Of a stretch of 64,000 nucleotides of DNA, positions 44,232 through 54,818 are shown in pieces (within the stretch, counting starts at the first letter, position 1; every line of letters starts with the position of its first letter). The position numbers and the translations under genes are program-made. This DNA comes from Chrysopilus asiliformis (taxonomy: Eukaryota; Arthropoda; Insecta; Diptera; Rhagionidae), in the NCBI GenBank assembly GCA_964034945.1, contig OZ035960.1, forward strand, positions 66,798,936 through 66,862,935. Reading direction: 5' to 3'. The notes beneath the pieces are model-generated. The model was not told the DNA's origin and searched no databases. It worked only from the letters and a program-made list of their open reading frames with translations.

Positions 44232-44403
44232 CTATATCTATTATATCTTTGTTCGAAAATAAATAAAGTCTGATGTTATCAATTGACAAAATATAACACC
44301 AAATTGTTTTTATAAATCATTTAATTGGTCTTTTTCTAACATGTATCAAATTGATACACAGCGTACTATTTGTTCGTTAAAATAAACTATGGATGTGGGT
44401 TAA

Positions 44404-44665
44404 TAAGTCGAAGAACTTTTAACGGGTCTGCTGATTGAAGATCCTTTAATAATGGGTTCAGACTCATAAGTTCCTCAACCAATTCACAACTAGACACGTC
44501 ACATTTATCCTCATCGGTTAACTTGATTTGCAAATCAGCATAGGCTTTTTGCAATATGAACTTTTCAGGAATTATTTTGATGTTATATAAAAACCGCCAT
44601 GTATCATTGAATTTTGATAGTTGTCTAAATCGAGTCACCAATGCATTCTCAATTGTATCAATCAT
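44404..44665 (-). pseudogene. hAT transposase fragment upstream of the piggyBac insertion
   Basis: Minus-strand frame (IDTIENALVTRFRQLSKF, then CELVEELMSL) resembling the region just before the hAT dimerization domain. It continues in frame with 36252-36513. An in-frame TAG lies just upstream, and the N-terminal two thirds of the transposase are missing. Confidence 0.7.
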
Positions 44666-44789
44666 TGGCTAAAAAACGTTCTATATTCGCACTTACACAT
44701 ATAAAACTGACACAACTGGTAACAACAGCGTGTGGACTCGAACTGGTTGTCGTTATGTGTTGTCGTTACAACTGTGGGTGGAAAGGCCC

Positions 44790-45331
44790 CAGTGTTGCCG
44801 GAGACCTCAAGCCCAAAATCGCTGAAATGAGGAAAAAAAATCTCAAAAGTCTCCGAAATTATAGACAAAAATCGCTAGTTTTGAGACTTTTTTTTAATGC
44901 ATATTTAAACATATATCTTGTTTTCAAATCGCTTTTATTCTTTGTTTTTAACAATAATAAAAAATAATAATAAAAAAAAACTTTGTCTTCTTAAAAAACA
45001 CACTGCACCTGCAGGAAAGCAAACAAAATTTAAAAAAATTTGACGTTTACTTAAGTTAAGTGATTCATGTATTTTCTTATAGGGGGATTCTGTGGTACTT
45101 ATTTATATACATTTGGTAGGTTGTTGACCCAATAAGCATAAATGTAAAAAATTGTGAAAAGTATGATATTTATTAGTAAAATTTTCAACAAAGTTTTTTT
45201 TCTTAAGAAACTTTTGAAAATCGCTGAAAATCTCCGAAAAGTCCCCAAAAGACCACTAAAATCTCAACACGTGCTTTTTAAGGCATGAAAGTCGCTAGAA
45301 ATGAGACAAGTCGCTGAAAATGGCAACACTG
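44790..45331. mobile_element. hAT MITE (542 bp)
   Basis: Ends CAGTGTTGCCGGAG and, inverted, CAGTGTTGCCATTTTC, flanked by AAAGGCCC and AAAGTCCC (44782-44789, 45332-45339; 7 of 8 match). Subterminal GAGACTTTTGAGATTTT and CGCTGAAAAT motifs repeat. No coding. CAGTGTTGCC is a common hAT terminus. Confidence 0.8.
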
Positions 45332-45662
45332 AAAGTCCCATTCATTTGCGCGCCCGATCGGTCGTCGGTCAATAACGAGTCGGTGGCGGCGGTCGCGTTT
45401 CGGTTGATTTCGGCGCCCCCCCCATGATGGCGCCCGGTGCGGTCGCACCGTTCGCACCGCCCTAGAGCCGCCGCTGAATACCAAGAACTGAATCATAAGA
45501 AAACAAAGCTTGAAGAACAGTTCATATACTTTATTTTAAAAAGAACTAATAAAATTCCGACATAATAAAATAAAAAACAACAAAAACATATTAAATTCCA
45601 ATTAAGTAAATAAAATAAAAAGTAACACATTAAATACTTAAGAAACATAAAAAAAAACTTGT

Positions 45663-46217
45663 TTAATTCTTTGGGAAATATTCAGATATTTTCTTTTGAA
45701 TTATTTTGACGTTTCCGGTTTTCCCAATTTCCTCCTCCAGTGTTTCTATTGCCTCGCAATTTATATTTTTAGTATCAAAATATTTTTGAATAAGACATAA
45801 AGCTGTTATGACATCTTTTCTAGTTGGCTGTAAAGATTCAGTTTCTTTTGATCCTTCATCGTCACTTAAATCGAACTCTGCTTTATTCTGGTTTAAAATT
45901 TCTGCTACAATCATTTCTTCGGTAGACTCGCCAAAACAGTCTAAATTCAAGTCACAGTTAAGATATTCACCAAAAACTTCCTCATCTAGGGGTATATCAA
46001 TTGTTGCATTTAACAATACAGTATCTTCTATTTCATTTTCAAAATCATCGAATACGAATCCTACCTTTTTGAAACAGTTAGTAATAGTAGAAGGCGTTAC
46101 TAGCCACCAAGAGCGTTTAATGATATTCAAGGCTTTCAGGATATTTAAATCTTTAGAAAAATCTTTAATAGTCATATCATTTTCGTAAGCCAGAAGTTGT
46201 TTTCTAACAATGCATTG
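45663..46217 (-). pseudogene. Tigger transposase, C-terminal piece
   Basis: Minus-strand frame with SWWLVTPSTITNCFKKVGF, the conserved segment after the DDE domain of Tigger proteins, then an acidic tail with a helical end (EEIGKTGNVKIIQKKISEYF). It joins the catalytic piece in frame across the hAT 46226-47685. Stop at 45663. Confidence 0.85.
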
Positions 46218-46225
46218 CCTGTAAT

Positions 46226-47685
46226 CAGTGTTGGGGTTATCTAGATAATAATTATCTAGATAATCATCTAGATAAAAAAAATGTTATCTTTATCTTATCT
46301 AGATAACACCCCAAAAAAGTTATCTTTATCTTATCTAGATAAAGGAAAATCCCATTTATCTAGAGATAATCGTTACCACCGAAAATCAAAAAATTAAATC
46401 TGAAAAAATGCTGAAACGAAATTGTTTTCTGCATACTTTTGAAAACCTAAAAAATTTTTTTAGGAACAGTTTTATACTTGGCAACAATTTTTGTTTACGG
46501 ACAAGGAAGCGAAGTGTCACTCTTTCCCTCGCCTCTCTTCTCTTGTCCATAAAAAAAAAGTTCTGCCAGTAACTGTTGCCAAGTGTAAACCGGGCTATGA
46601 ACGAAATAAAAAATCATAACGTTATAAATTTCCTTACGTAGCAAAATTAAACTTATATTTCGTGACGTTATTTCGTTTTGTATCGATAAAAAACTTAATT
46701 TCGTTACGTTATAATGTTATTATTCCGTTACACATTGTATTGAAACTGAAAACAAAAAAACGCACTGTAATAATAGTTTATCACAAAGTAATTCAGTTCA
46801 GTTTCCATTAAAATAAATTGTATAACAAATAATAAAACTCAGCAAAAAGAAAATACAAATAAAAACGGAAAAAAAATGTGATTATTAAGTTAAAAAATCA
46901 ATAAAAAATACAAAAGACAAAAAATCACACAAAAGTTTTGTTCATTAAAAAAACTGTCTCCACAAAAGCGTGATTTTGATATCAAAGATATAGAATTTTT
47001 TTATAGAATTTCGCTCTACTTCTGGAGTTACTAAAAAGAAAATCTTTTCGCTACCAAAAAACTTGCTTAGAAGATTTCCATTTTTGTATCTCCAGAAATA
47101 GAGTGAATCTGGCCAAAACAAAATCCGATTTAGAATCAAAATACGATTAAAAACAATACTCCAATATTTTTGATTAAATTTAATGTCTGTGGGGTTATAC
47201 TTGATGAACTTTTGTGGGAAATTTCACAAAAAATAATACTGAACAAAACAAGGAAATACTAATAAACAACGAAAAAACGTAATATTTTTTCGTTTTTCGT
47301 TATGGTAACGGAATTGAATTTCTATAACGTTCATTATAACGTAATTTTGAAGAAAAAGCCCGAAAATCATTTCGTTATTTCGTTACGTTACGATAACGTT
47401 TCTTATCCGTTTTCTTTTATTATTATTTCGTTTCTTATTATATTTAAATTGGAAATCAAGAAAAGCAAAAAATTTTGTGCTATTTTTTTAGTACGTAATT
47501 TTGAATTTTGTGCAATGTCAAAATAAATATTTATCTAAAAATTATCTAGATAATTTGGCTTTTTATCTTATCTTATCTATTATCTTTCATATTTTCATTA
47601 TCTATTATCTTATCTAGATAAACATTACGAGCATTTATCTTTATCTTTATCTAGATAAAAAATTAATTATCTGGCCCCAACACTG
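46226..47685. mobile_element. hAT element rich in TATCTAGATAA motifs
   Basis: Ends CAGTGTTGGGGTTATC and, inverted, CAGTGTTGGGGCCAGA, flanked by the perfect 8-bp duplication CCTGTAAT (46218-46225, 47686-47693). Both ends hold many copies of TATCTAGATAA / TTATCTTATC, likely transposase binding sites. The middle is A/T-rich with repeated TTTCGTTACGTTA-like motifs. No transposase frame is recognized. Confidence 0.9.
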
Positions 47686-47693
47686 CCTGTAAT

Positions 47694-48370
47694 ACGCTTT
47701 GAAACAATGTATGATACCTAAATCAAGAGGTTGGGTCAAACATGTCGTATTCGCAGGAAAAAAATGTACTGTTATATTTTGCAGTAAAACTGTGGTTTTG
47801 TGACACGATGCGTTATCTAAAAATAAAATGACCTTACGCTTTTCTTTTTGCAATCGAGAATCAAATGTAATCAAAATCTTTGAAAAAAATATCTGTAGTC
47901 ATCCAAGCCTTATGTTGTGAAAAGTATGGAATCGGAGTTTGCTTTCCTTTTAAACATCGTGGTGTTTTATATTTTCTAATAGAAAAAACTAATTTGTCTG
48001 ATCCATCCATGTTTGTTAAAAATAAGAGTGTAAGTCTCTGTTTCTCAATTTTTCTTCCCGCCGGGTTTTCCCCTCTACGAGCAAAAGTACCACTTGGTAG
48101 TGCTTTGTAAAATAAACCCGTTTCGTCGGCATTGTAAATATTTTTAGGAGAATATCCGCTAATCAATGATGACAGAACGTTTGTTTTCCAAGTATCTGCG
48201 CTAACATGATCTGCTGAAATTTTTTCACCTTGCACTTTTTGAAAAGAAATATTTTCTTTCGTCTGCCATCTCCACAGCCACCCGTTAGACGGCTCAAAAT
48301 CATCAACTTGCATAATTTGAGCAAATTTTTCCGCCTGCTCCATTACCATTCTGCCACTAATGATGGTATG
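47694..48370 (-). pseudogene. Tigger transposase, catalytic DDE piece
   Basis: Minus-strand frames 47861-48349 and 47647-47874. They show a CENP-B-type second DNA-binding end (GWLWRWQTKENISFQKVQGE), first Asp in IYNADETGLFYKALP, second Asp in VILFLDNASCH, and third in LTQPLDLGII. The two frames overlap near 47865, so a shift breaks the domain. It is interrupted on the 5' side by the Mag-like gypsy and on the 3' side by the hAT. The enzyme would cut and paste the Tigger at TA. Confidence 0.88.
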
Positions 48371-48559
48371 TGTTGTGTAGCCAGCACCGCCTGGTGGAGG
48401 GTAAAGACGGCTGCAAATGTCAAACCCCTAGCGCCGCCTATCGGCAGTTCAAGACTGGGAGTCAAACTCTGTACATATCGCTCCGCATTAAATATTAATT
48501 ATAGTAGTGATCTGTGTATTATTTATATCCCCGATACGCCCATTCAACAGATCACAACA
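48371..48559 (+). repeat. 5' LTR of the Mag-like element
   Basis: 189 bp. Contains AAATATTAATTATAG, a possible TATA region, near 48490-48505. By eye it is identical to 52941-53129. Confidence 0.93.
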
Positions 48560-48560
48560 G

Positions 48561-48574
48561 TGGCGACGAGGACT
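48561..48574 (+). promoter_or_regulatory. Primer binding site of the Mag-like element
   Basis: TGGCGACGAGGACT one base after the LTR. TGGCGAC starts are known from gypsy elements of the Mag type (tRNA-Ser family), but the tRNA is not verified here. Confidence 0.75.
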
Positions 48575-48671
48575 GATTCGAGTTCGCGCAATTAAAGTGT
48601 TTTAAGGCAATTAAAGTTCATTTCGTTTATTCCCTTTTTTTTTTTCCTTCGCGAGTGGAAATTTATATAAA

Positions 48672-50720
48672 ATGGCGGATTTAGCAGATGTTCTCAAAAT
48701 GTTGGCGGAAAACCAACAGCGAGCGGCGGAAAGCCAACGGCAAACGGACGAACGCATTGCAGCAATGTTGGCGGAAAACCAACAGCGAGCGGCGGAAAGC
48801 CAACAGAAAACGGACGAACGCATTGCAGCTCTGATGGCACATCTTGTGGGAAGCGAAAATTCTGGAAATTCTCTGCCGGCTGCAATTCCAACGTCAACAA
48901 TTTTTAAGGACCTGTCGTTGCGCATGAATCAATTCACGTTCTGTCCGGAGGAGAACCTGACCTTCGACCGCTGGTACGATCGTTATCAGACAATTTTCGA
49001 TGAGGACGCCGCAGCTCTCACCAATGCGCAGAAAGTCAGCCTGCTGACTGAAAAGCTTAGTGACATCGACTACCAGAAGTTCGCCGACGCAATTTTGCCA
49101 GCATCAAAAGCCAACGTAGCGTTTGACGTCGCAGTGGAAAAATTAAAATCGTTGTTTGCGCACACAGAGTCAATTTTCGTGCGGCGTTTGAGGGTTTTCG
49201 AAGTCGAGCGTGAATCAGGTCAGAAGATGAAAGAGTTTGCGAGCAGAGTCAACATGCGCTGTGAAAAATTCAATTTGGCAACGTGTGAGGTCAGCGATCT
49301 AAAGGTGCTCATTTTCGTCAAAGGCCTGAACGACCATCACATTCAACAGAAGCTGAAGATCAGGATCGAGGAGAACGAGAAGGTGCGAGCAGCCGCAGCA
49401 GCTCCAGGCAGCGCCATTCCCAAGCTCACGCTTGACGAAATCTGCGAGATGGCAGTCGCGTTAGAGTCGCTGAGAACCGACTCAGCTTTGACTGATCAGC
49501 AATGCTTAAAGATCAAACCAGCTGCGTCCAGCAGCGATGCTCTTGTTGCACAGCAGCAAAGTAACAACCCCAAGGGCGGGCAAAGAAGAAATCAGCGAAC
49601 ATTAAGAGGTCAGCAGCCCAGACAGGATGATCCCTTGGCGGTCCCCATTAACAATTGCCATTTCTGTGGTGAGCTTCACTGGCATAGTGACTGCCCCTTT
49701 TTAGAGAAGCAATGCTTCAACTGCCAACAGAAGGGTCACAAAGCCACTCACTGCGAGGCAGCGGCAAAGTACCTGGCATGGGAAAAGGCACGCAGAGAGA
49801 GAAACCGATCCAACCAGAATTCGGGGCGTCGTCGCAGCAACGCCGTTCACGCATCATCGATCTCGACGCGCAAATTTGTCGAGCCAGCAATTGACAATAC
49901 GAAGTTTCGCCTTCAGCTGGATTCCGGTTCCGACTGGACGATCATCGGCGAGAAGAACTGGAGGAAGTTGGGCTCACCAAAACTCACAGCATGCGAAGAA
50001 CAAGCTATCAGCGCATCAGGTGATCAGGTTTCCATGCTCGGAAAATTCAATGCCCGATTGAAGCTTCACGGACGAGAAGATGTTGGCCCGTGCTACGTTG
50101 CCAAGTCAAATCACCTAAATGTCCTCGGGAATGACTGGATGGAAGCTCTTAACCTTTGGAGCGTTCCCATCACCGGAATTTGCAACAACATTGCAGCAGC
50201 AGCATCGCAGTTGGAAGGTGAGTTGAAACAAACCTTTCCAAGTCTTTTTTCAGACTCGCTGGGTCTCTGTGTAAGGAAGGCGTCTCTTTCGCTTGTGCCC
50301 GACGCAAAGCCGATTTTCCGAAAGAGCCGACCCGTCCCATTCGCCGCAGCAAAGAAAATTGAAGACGAGCTTAAGCGTCTTCAGCTTCTTGGCGTCATTT
50401 CGCCAGTCAGACATGCAATGTACGCAGCTCCAATAGTGGCCGTGAAGAAAAAGGATGGACGTGTTCGTGTCTGTGCAGATTATTCCACCGGCCTGAATAA
50501 TTCACTACAACCAGAGGGTTTTCCGTTGCCAACGCCGGATGAAATCTTCGCACAAATCTCATCGTTCAAGATATTCAGCAGAATCGACCTGTCAGATGCC
50601 TTCCTGCAAATTGAGCTCGACGAGAGTTCAAAAGATCTGATGACAATAAATACCCACTGTGGTCTTTTCCGGGTGAATCGTCTGCAACCTGGTGTCAAGC
50701 CTGCACCGGGAATCTTTTAG
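48672..50720 (+). pseudogene. gag-pol: gag, protease and first part of RT (Mag-like)
   Basis: 682-codon frame. The N-terminus has two 22-residue coiled-coil repeats (MLAENQQRAAESQ...TDERIAA). Capsid-like sequence follows (FDRWYDRYQTIF). Zinc knuckles CHFCGELHWHSDC and CFNCQQKGHKATHC lie near residue 330, and the protease LQLDSGSDWTIIG near 414. RT starts near 545 with KKKDGRVRVCADYSTGLN and RIDLSDAFLQIEL. It ends at TAG 50718-50720, in the same frame as the next part, so a single base change cut RT just before its catalytic motif. Gag and pol share one frame, as usual for the Mag group. Confidence 0.88.
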
Positions 50721-51581
50721 AAGTTGGTCTGCGAAATGATGTCGGGTGCAAAAGGCGTTTTTCCCTTCATCGACGACTTCATCGTGGGCGGCACTGACGA
50801 ACAGGATCATCGCAAGAACCTGTTGGAAGCATTGTCGCGCATTCGGGACTTTGGTTTCCATCTCAAGCTCGAGAAATGCTCATTCGCACAGAAACAGATC
50901 GAGTTCCTGGGCCATATCATCAACGCCAACGGCATCAAACCAAGTCCCGAGAAGCTTGCCACTCTCCAAGGCATTCCAGCACCAGTGGATGTTCCGCAGC
51001 TTCAAGCATTTCTCGGTGCCGTTACTTGGTACTCGAAGTTTATTCCGAACATTAAAGAATTTCGGGGTCCCCTGGATGAACTGCTTGGTAAAGATGTCGA
51101 ATTCGTGTGGCAGCAGAGGCACCAAGAAGCTTTCGAGCGGCTCAAGAAGGTTTTGGCTTCGGACTTGGCGCTTGTGCATTACGACCCAAAGAAGAGGCTG
51201 ATCGTTGCAGCTGATGCCTCGAGCTATGGCATGGGGGCTGTGCTTCTTCACGAGTTGAACGATGGATCGAAACGACCTGTGATGCACGCAGCCCGTGCGT
51301 TTTCAGCCACGGAGAAAAATTACCCGCAGATTCAGCGAGAGGCCCTCGCACTCATCTTTGCGCTCAAGAAGTTCCATCGCTATGTGTATGGCCGACATTT
51401 CGAACTTCAGACTGATCATCAACCGCTCCTCGCAATTTTCGGAAGCAAAAAGGGCATTCCGGTTCATACAGCAAGCCGGCTTCAACGCTATGCCTTGATT
51501 TTGTTGGCATACGATTTCGACATCCGACACGAACAGTTTCGCTTATGCCGACTTCATCTCTCGACTTATCAGCACACATGA
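50721..51581 (+). pseudogene. pol: Second part of RT and RNase H (Mag-like)
   Basis: Continues the same frame after the stop. It has the catalytic FPFIDDFIVGG (variant of YxDD), FLGHIINANGI, FLGAVTWYSKFI, then RNase H ADASSYGMGAVL, QREALALIFALKKF and TDHQPLLAIFG. Near 51530-51540 the frame shifts: the ADFISRL-type segment that ends RNase H is read in the next frame, so this frame runs off to a stop at 51581. Confidence 0.88.
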
Positions 51582-51612
51582 GCGACCTGACGAGGACGTC
51601 GTTATTGGAAGC

Positions 51613-52864
51613 ATGGAAAGAAGAAAAAATCATCATGGCACTCCATCGTCTTTCCCTGAAATGAAAACCGTAAGGGAGGGTTTCATCGCGAAAGTCATTG
51701 CTGAGACACCCGATACATGTTTTGCTGTCGACACCGCGAAGATGCTGCCAGTCACGTTCGAGGCGATTCAGGATGAAACGAACCGAAACGAAGCACTCAA
51801 ACAAGCAGTGGCGTACATCGAGAACGGCTGGCCTGAGGAAAAGGACCGAATCACCAGTCAAGAAGTGTCAGAGTTGTTCCAGCGACGGGCGTCGCTTATA
51901 GTCATCGAGGGCTGCATTTTCTTTGGCGACCGAATCATCATCCCCAAGCGTTATCGGACTGATGTTCTCAAGGAACTGCACAAAGGTCATCCGGGTATGG
52001 AGAGGATGAAATTGTTGGCGCGACAAACAGTATTCTGGCCATCCATCGACAGCGATATCGAAAACTACGTTCGCTGTTGCAACACTTGCGCAACAAACAG
52101 TTTCAGACAACGGACCGCAGTTCACGTCCGAGCTCTTCCAGAAGTTCTGCAGCAGCAATGGCATTGAGCACATCACATCGTCACCTTATCACCCGCAATC
52201 GAACGGCCAAGCGGAACGCTTCGTGCAAACGCTCAAACAGGCAATGAAAAAGATGGCAGGCGAGGGAAATGCAAATGACATTTTGCGCAAGTTCCTATCA
52301 AGCTATCGTTCTACACCATCACACAACCTCGGCATGAAATCCCCGCACGAGCTGATGGCTGGTCATAGAATGAAGACGGTTCTCGACCTGTCCAAGCCAC
52401 CGACAAGATTACCGACGAATCGAAACGCAAGCATGGAACAGCAGTTCAACTCGCATCACGGAGCTAGACAGCGGGATTTTGAGATCGGCGACAAGGTTTT
52501 CGTCAAGCTTTATTCAAGCAACACGATATGGAGATGGGAGGCAGGAGAAGTTTTGCGAAAGGTCGGCAGTGTCAACTACGAAATCAAAACGAGCGAACGA
52601 AAAATTCAGGCACACGCAAATCAGCTTAAGAGACGTTTTACCTTCCTTGCGGAAAGCAACCCGCTTTTGGACGCATTCGACATGGATCCACTGCCCCATG
52701 TAGCTATTGAGCCGGAGATTGTGCCCGAGCAAGAAGTTGATGTTCCAACAGCGGAGCAGGTTCCAGAGGCAGCACCATTGCGACGATCGCAGCGAGCAAC
52801 AGCTGGAGTTCCCCCACCGCATTTTCGAGACTACGTGCGAGCTGTGAGGACATCGGAGAGTTGA
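51613..52864 (+). pseudogene. pol: Integrase with internal deletion (Mag-like)
   Basis: Frame 51613-52167 holds the zinc-binding HKGHPGMERMKLLARQTVFW...CNTC. Directly after it, from 52097 in another frame, comes TVSDNGPQFTSELF (second Asp) and SPYHPQSNGQAERF (Glu), open to 52864. The segment with the first catalytic Asp, roughly 100 residues in relatives, is missing between them. The C-terminal end has DKVFVKLYSSN and a basic KLKRRF-like GPY/F equivalent. Confidence 0.87.
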
Positions 52865-52940
52865 ATTTTTTTTTATTTATTGTCAAAATTTGTATTTTTT
52901 TTATTTTGTTTGCAATGTTTTCATCTTAAATGGGGAGAGA

Positions 52941-53129
52941 TGTTGTGTAGCCAGCACCGCCTGGTGGAGGGTAAAGACGGCTGCAAATGTCAAACCCCTA
53001 GCGCCGCCTATCGGCAGTTCAAGACTGGGAGTCAAACTCTGTACATATCGCTCCGCATTAAATATTAATTATAGTAGTGATCTGTGTATTATTTATATCC
53101 CCGATACGCCCATTCAACAGATCACAACA
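52941..53129 (+). repeat. 3' LTR of the Mag-like element
   Basis: Identical by eye to the 5' LTR. TGGGGAGAGA immediately before it is the polypurine tract. Confidence 0.93.
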
Positions 53130-53404
53130 GTATGTTTTGCACGCATTTGGTTAAACCATACTGTTACAGATTTGTCTACCTGCTCATGGAGCCCAGTTCT
53201 TAATCGTTTTCGGTTAGTATTTTTATTTTCCTCAGCAAGTTTTAGATATTTATTCTTATCCTTCAGAATTCGACTTATGGTGCAAACATTGCAGTTAAAA
53301 ATTTCAGCCAACTTTTTCCTAGGCGTATTTTCCTTTTCTGCTTTGTTTATAATTTCTACTTTCTGTTTTATTGTAAGGCAAACAGCTTTTTTATTTGAAT
53401 TCAT
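53130..53404 (-). pseudogene. Tigger transposase N-terminus, CENP-B-type DNA-binding domain
   Basis: Minus-strand frame beginning at ATG 53404. LTIKQKVEIINKAEKENTPR then LAEIFNCNVCTISRILKDK is the psq/CENP-B helix-turn-helix that binds the transposon ends. It continues with SVTVWFNQMRAKH and is cut by the Mag-like gypsy at 53129; the protein resumes near 48365. Confidence 0.88.
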
Positions 53405-53707
53405 AACCTAAAATTTACAGAGGTATGTACATTACAATATTATTAACAATTTTCACTTAATTATTGTATTTTACCCACCTCCATCTGTCTAAAATCCAGA
53501 TTTCCAATTAAACTATTTGTAAATTGTTGTCAACTTTGACAACTGCTGCTCCCGTGAAAGCATCAGCAGCCCAGTGTTGCCAGGTACTGGCACTGTTTTC
53601 TACCCTTTGTAGATAAACGCACATACACACGATCAAGAAAATATGACGTAATAAAGTGTTAAAAATAAAAAGGAAAAAAAGCTATTGTGCTCTTATCCGA
53701 GGGAGAA
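53405..53707 (-). other. Tigger 5' flank
   Basis: Non-coding DNA upstream of the Tigger start. It holds CAGTGTTGCCAGGTACTGGCACTG near 53573, a short inverted motif, but no flanking duplication. Promoter position is inferred only. Confidence 0.4.
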
Positions 53708-53709
53708 TA

Positions 53710-54632
53710 CAGTCTGTAAAGTAAGAGCGTGTACGGGTTAATGTGTACAAAAATTTATTTTTAATGATTTTTAAGTACATGGATTTGTTGTATTGCACAA
53801 GAAGAAAAATGCTATATCATTAATAATGAGTCCAGTCACCACCGGCATTGATAATTGCTGGCATCTCCGAGGCATACTTTCCACTAAGTTGACTGCGTAT
53901 TCGTTCGGTAAAGACCTCAAATGAGACGAATTTCTCGTGTCAGCTGCTTCAAAGTGCACACTCTTTTTCCTCGAAGCTTGTGCTTGAGATATGCCCACAC
54001 AGAATATCTCTAAACAGAAGCGTCGTCCGTACAGATCACGTTGTTCCAATCTCGGTCCAAATTCTCCTTTGCCCAAACGAGTCTTTTCGTCACATTTTTT
54101 TCGCTAACAGTGGTTTCTTCATTGTGCTTCGATATTTGAGGTTATGCCCAAGGATATAGGTTCGAATAGTTGTATGTGATACTTCTATAGCCTTCTGTTT
54201 TAATTTTGCTGCTCCTAGTCGCAATGTTAAGGTGGGGTTCCGGTTAACCAAATTCACAAATTTTTTTTCCATGTTCGGTGTCACTTTGCCTATCGACCCA
54301 CGTTCTGGCAAGTCATCGACATTTTTGATCTTCTTATATTGCTGAACCCACTTAGCGATGAACGATTTTGACTTTCCCATGTATTTAGCAGCAGATAGAT
54401 ATGACATTTTTGGTCCTTTGGGGTGGGAACAAAGGAACACAGCCTCGTGGCGTGATGCGTATGTGGCACTCATGGCGGTTAACTTGTTATTCGGGTAAGA
54501 ACTCGACGCCAACTGGATCTTTTGTGACAAAGCATTCACGACAAAGATTGCATCTATCTGCCCACAAAAACTAGGACGATATTTCAAAGCCAATTGCCAT
54601 TTATGCCGTACACGCTCTTACTTTACAGACTG
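53710..54632 (-). mobile_element. Tc1-type element in the Tigger 5' region
   Basis: Perfect terminal repeats CAGTCTGTAAAGTAAGAGCG extend to about 27 bp, flanked by TA (53708-53709, 54633-54634). The transposase remnant is minus strand. At 923 bp it is shorter than intact Tc1 (about 1.6 kb). Confidence 0.92.
53760..54593 (-). pseudogene. Tc1-type transposase remnant
   Basis: Frame 54090-54593 has the paired-like DNA-binding region: MSYLSAAKYMGKSKSFIAKW, LPERGSIGKVTP and VSHTTIRTYILGHNLKYRS. The catalytic part downstream is broken: NVICTDDASV near 54000-54040 recalls the SDES motif but is followed by a stop, and the frame 53771-54076 is a shift away. It would have cut the Tc1 ends; it is not functional. 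Confidence 0.82.
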
Positions 54633-54818
54633 TATATGACGGAGAAACTTAATTGTAGACTATTTTTCGTGCAGTAATAAGGGTTTTGCTCTTGAGCGGG
54701 TTGCAGTTAACCGATAACCTTTGTATGGAATTATTAAAAATGTGCACGGGGTTCGAATTGCCGTTGCACTTAACCGGGGTGTGCAGTTATCCGGGAAGCT
54801 GTTATGTGGGGATTACTG

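Larger units (their letters stand above)
36518..44399 (+). mobile_element. piggyBac element inserted in the hAT transposase
   Basis: Ends CCCGCATCCATCG and, inverted, CCCACATCCATAG, flanked by TTAA (36514-36517, 44400-44403). Subterminal GTATCAATTTGATAC palindromes occur near both ends. It keeps the two extremities of a plus-strand piggyBac transposase (36824-36946 and 44040-44231). The central part is missing, and another element is inserted at 37006-43942. Own sequence about 0.95 kb. Confidence 0.88.
36071..45476 (-). mobile_element. hAT element carrying further insertions
   Basis: Termini CAGTGGCGGTCCTAG and, inverted, CAGCGGCGGCTCTAG are flanked by the perfect 8-bp duplication AATACCAA (36063-36070, 45477-45484). 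The transposase remnant is minus strand. Its interior is split by a piggyBac (36518-44399), and a second hAT MITE is at 44790-45331. Without insertions about 1 kb remains, so it was already a deletion derivative. Confidence 0.92.
48371..53129 (+). mobile_element. Mag-like Ty3/gypsy element with identical LTRs and broken pol
   Basis: 189-bp LTRs (48371-48559, 52941-53129), TGTTGTG...CACAACA, appear identical base for base. Flanked by the perfect 5-bp duplication GTATG (48366-48370, 53130-53134). A primer site follows the 5' LTR and GGGGAGAGA precedes the 3' LTR. gag-pol resembles the Mag (K02A2.6-like) group. Despite the fresh LTRs, pol has an in-frame stop, a frameshift and an integrase deletion. 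It lies between the DNA-binding and catalytic pieces of the Tigger transposase. Confidence 0.94.
35872..54818 (-). mobile_element. Tigger/pogo-type DNA transposon, inserted in gypsy pol
   Basis: Ends CAGTAATCCCCGGATAACTG and, inverted, CAGTAATCCCCACATAACAG, flanked by TA (35870-35871, 54819-54820). Subterminal GGATAACTGCAC and TTATGCGGGACCC motifs repeat at both ends. The transposase lies on the minus strand in three pieces (53130-53404, 47694-48370, 45663-46217), separated by a gypsy and a hAT. The hAT at 36071-45476 is in its 3' flank and a Tc1 element at 53710 in its 5' flank. Without insertions it is about 3 kb. Confidence 0.9.
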
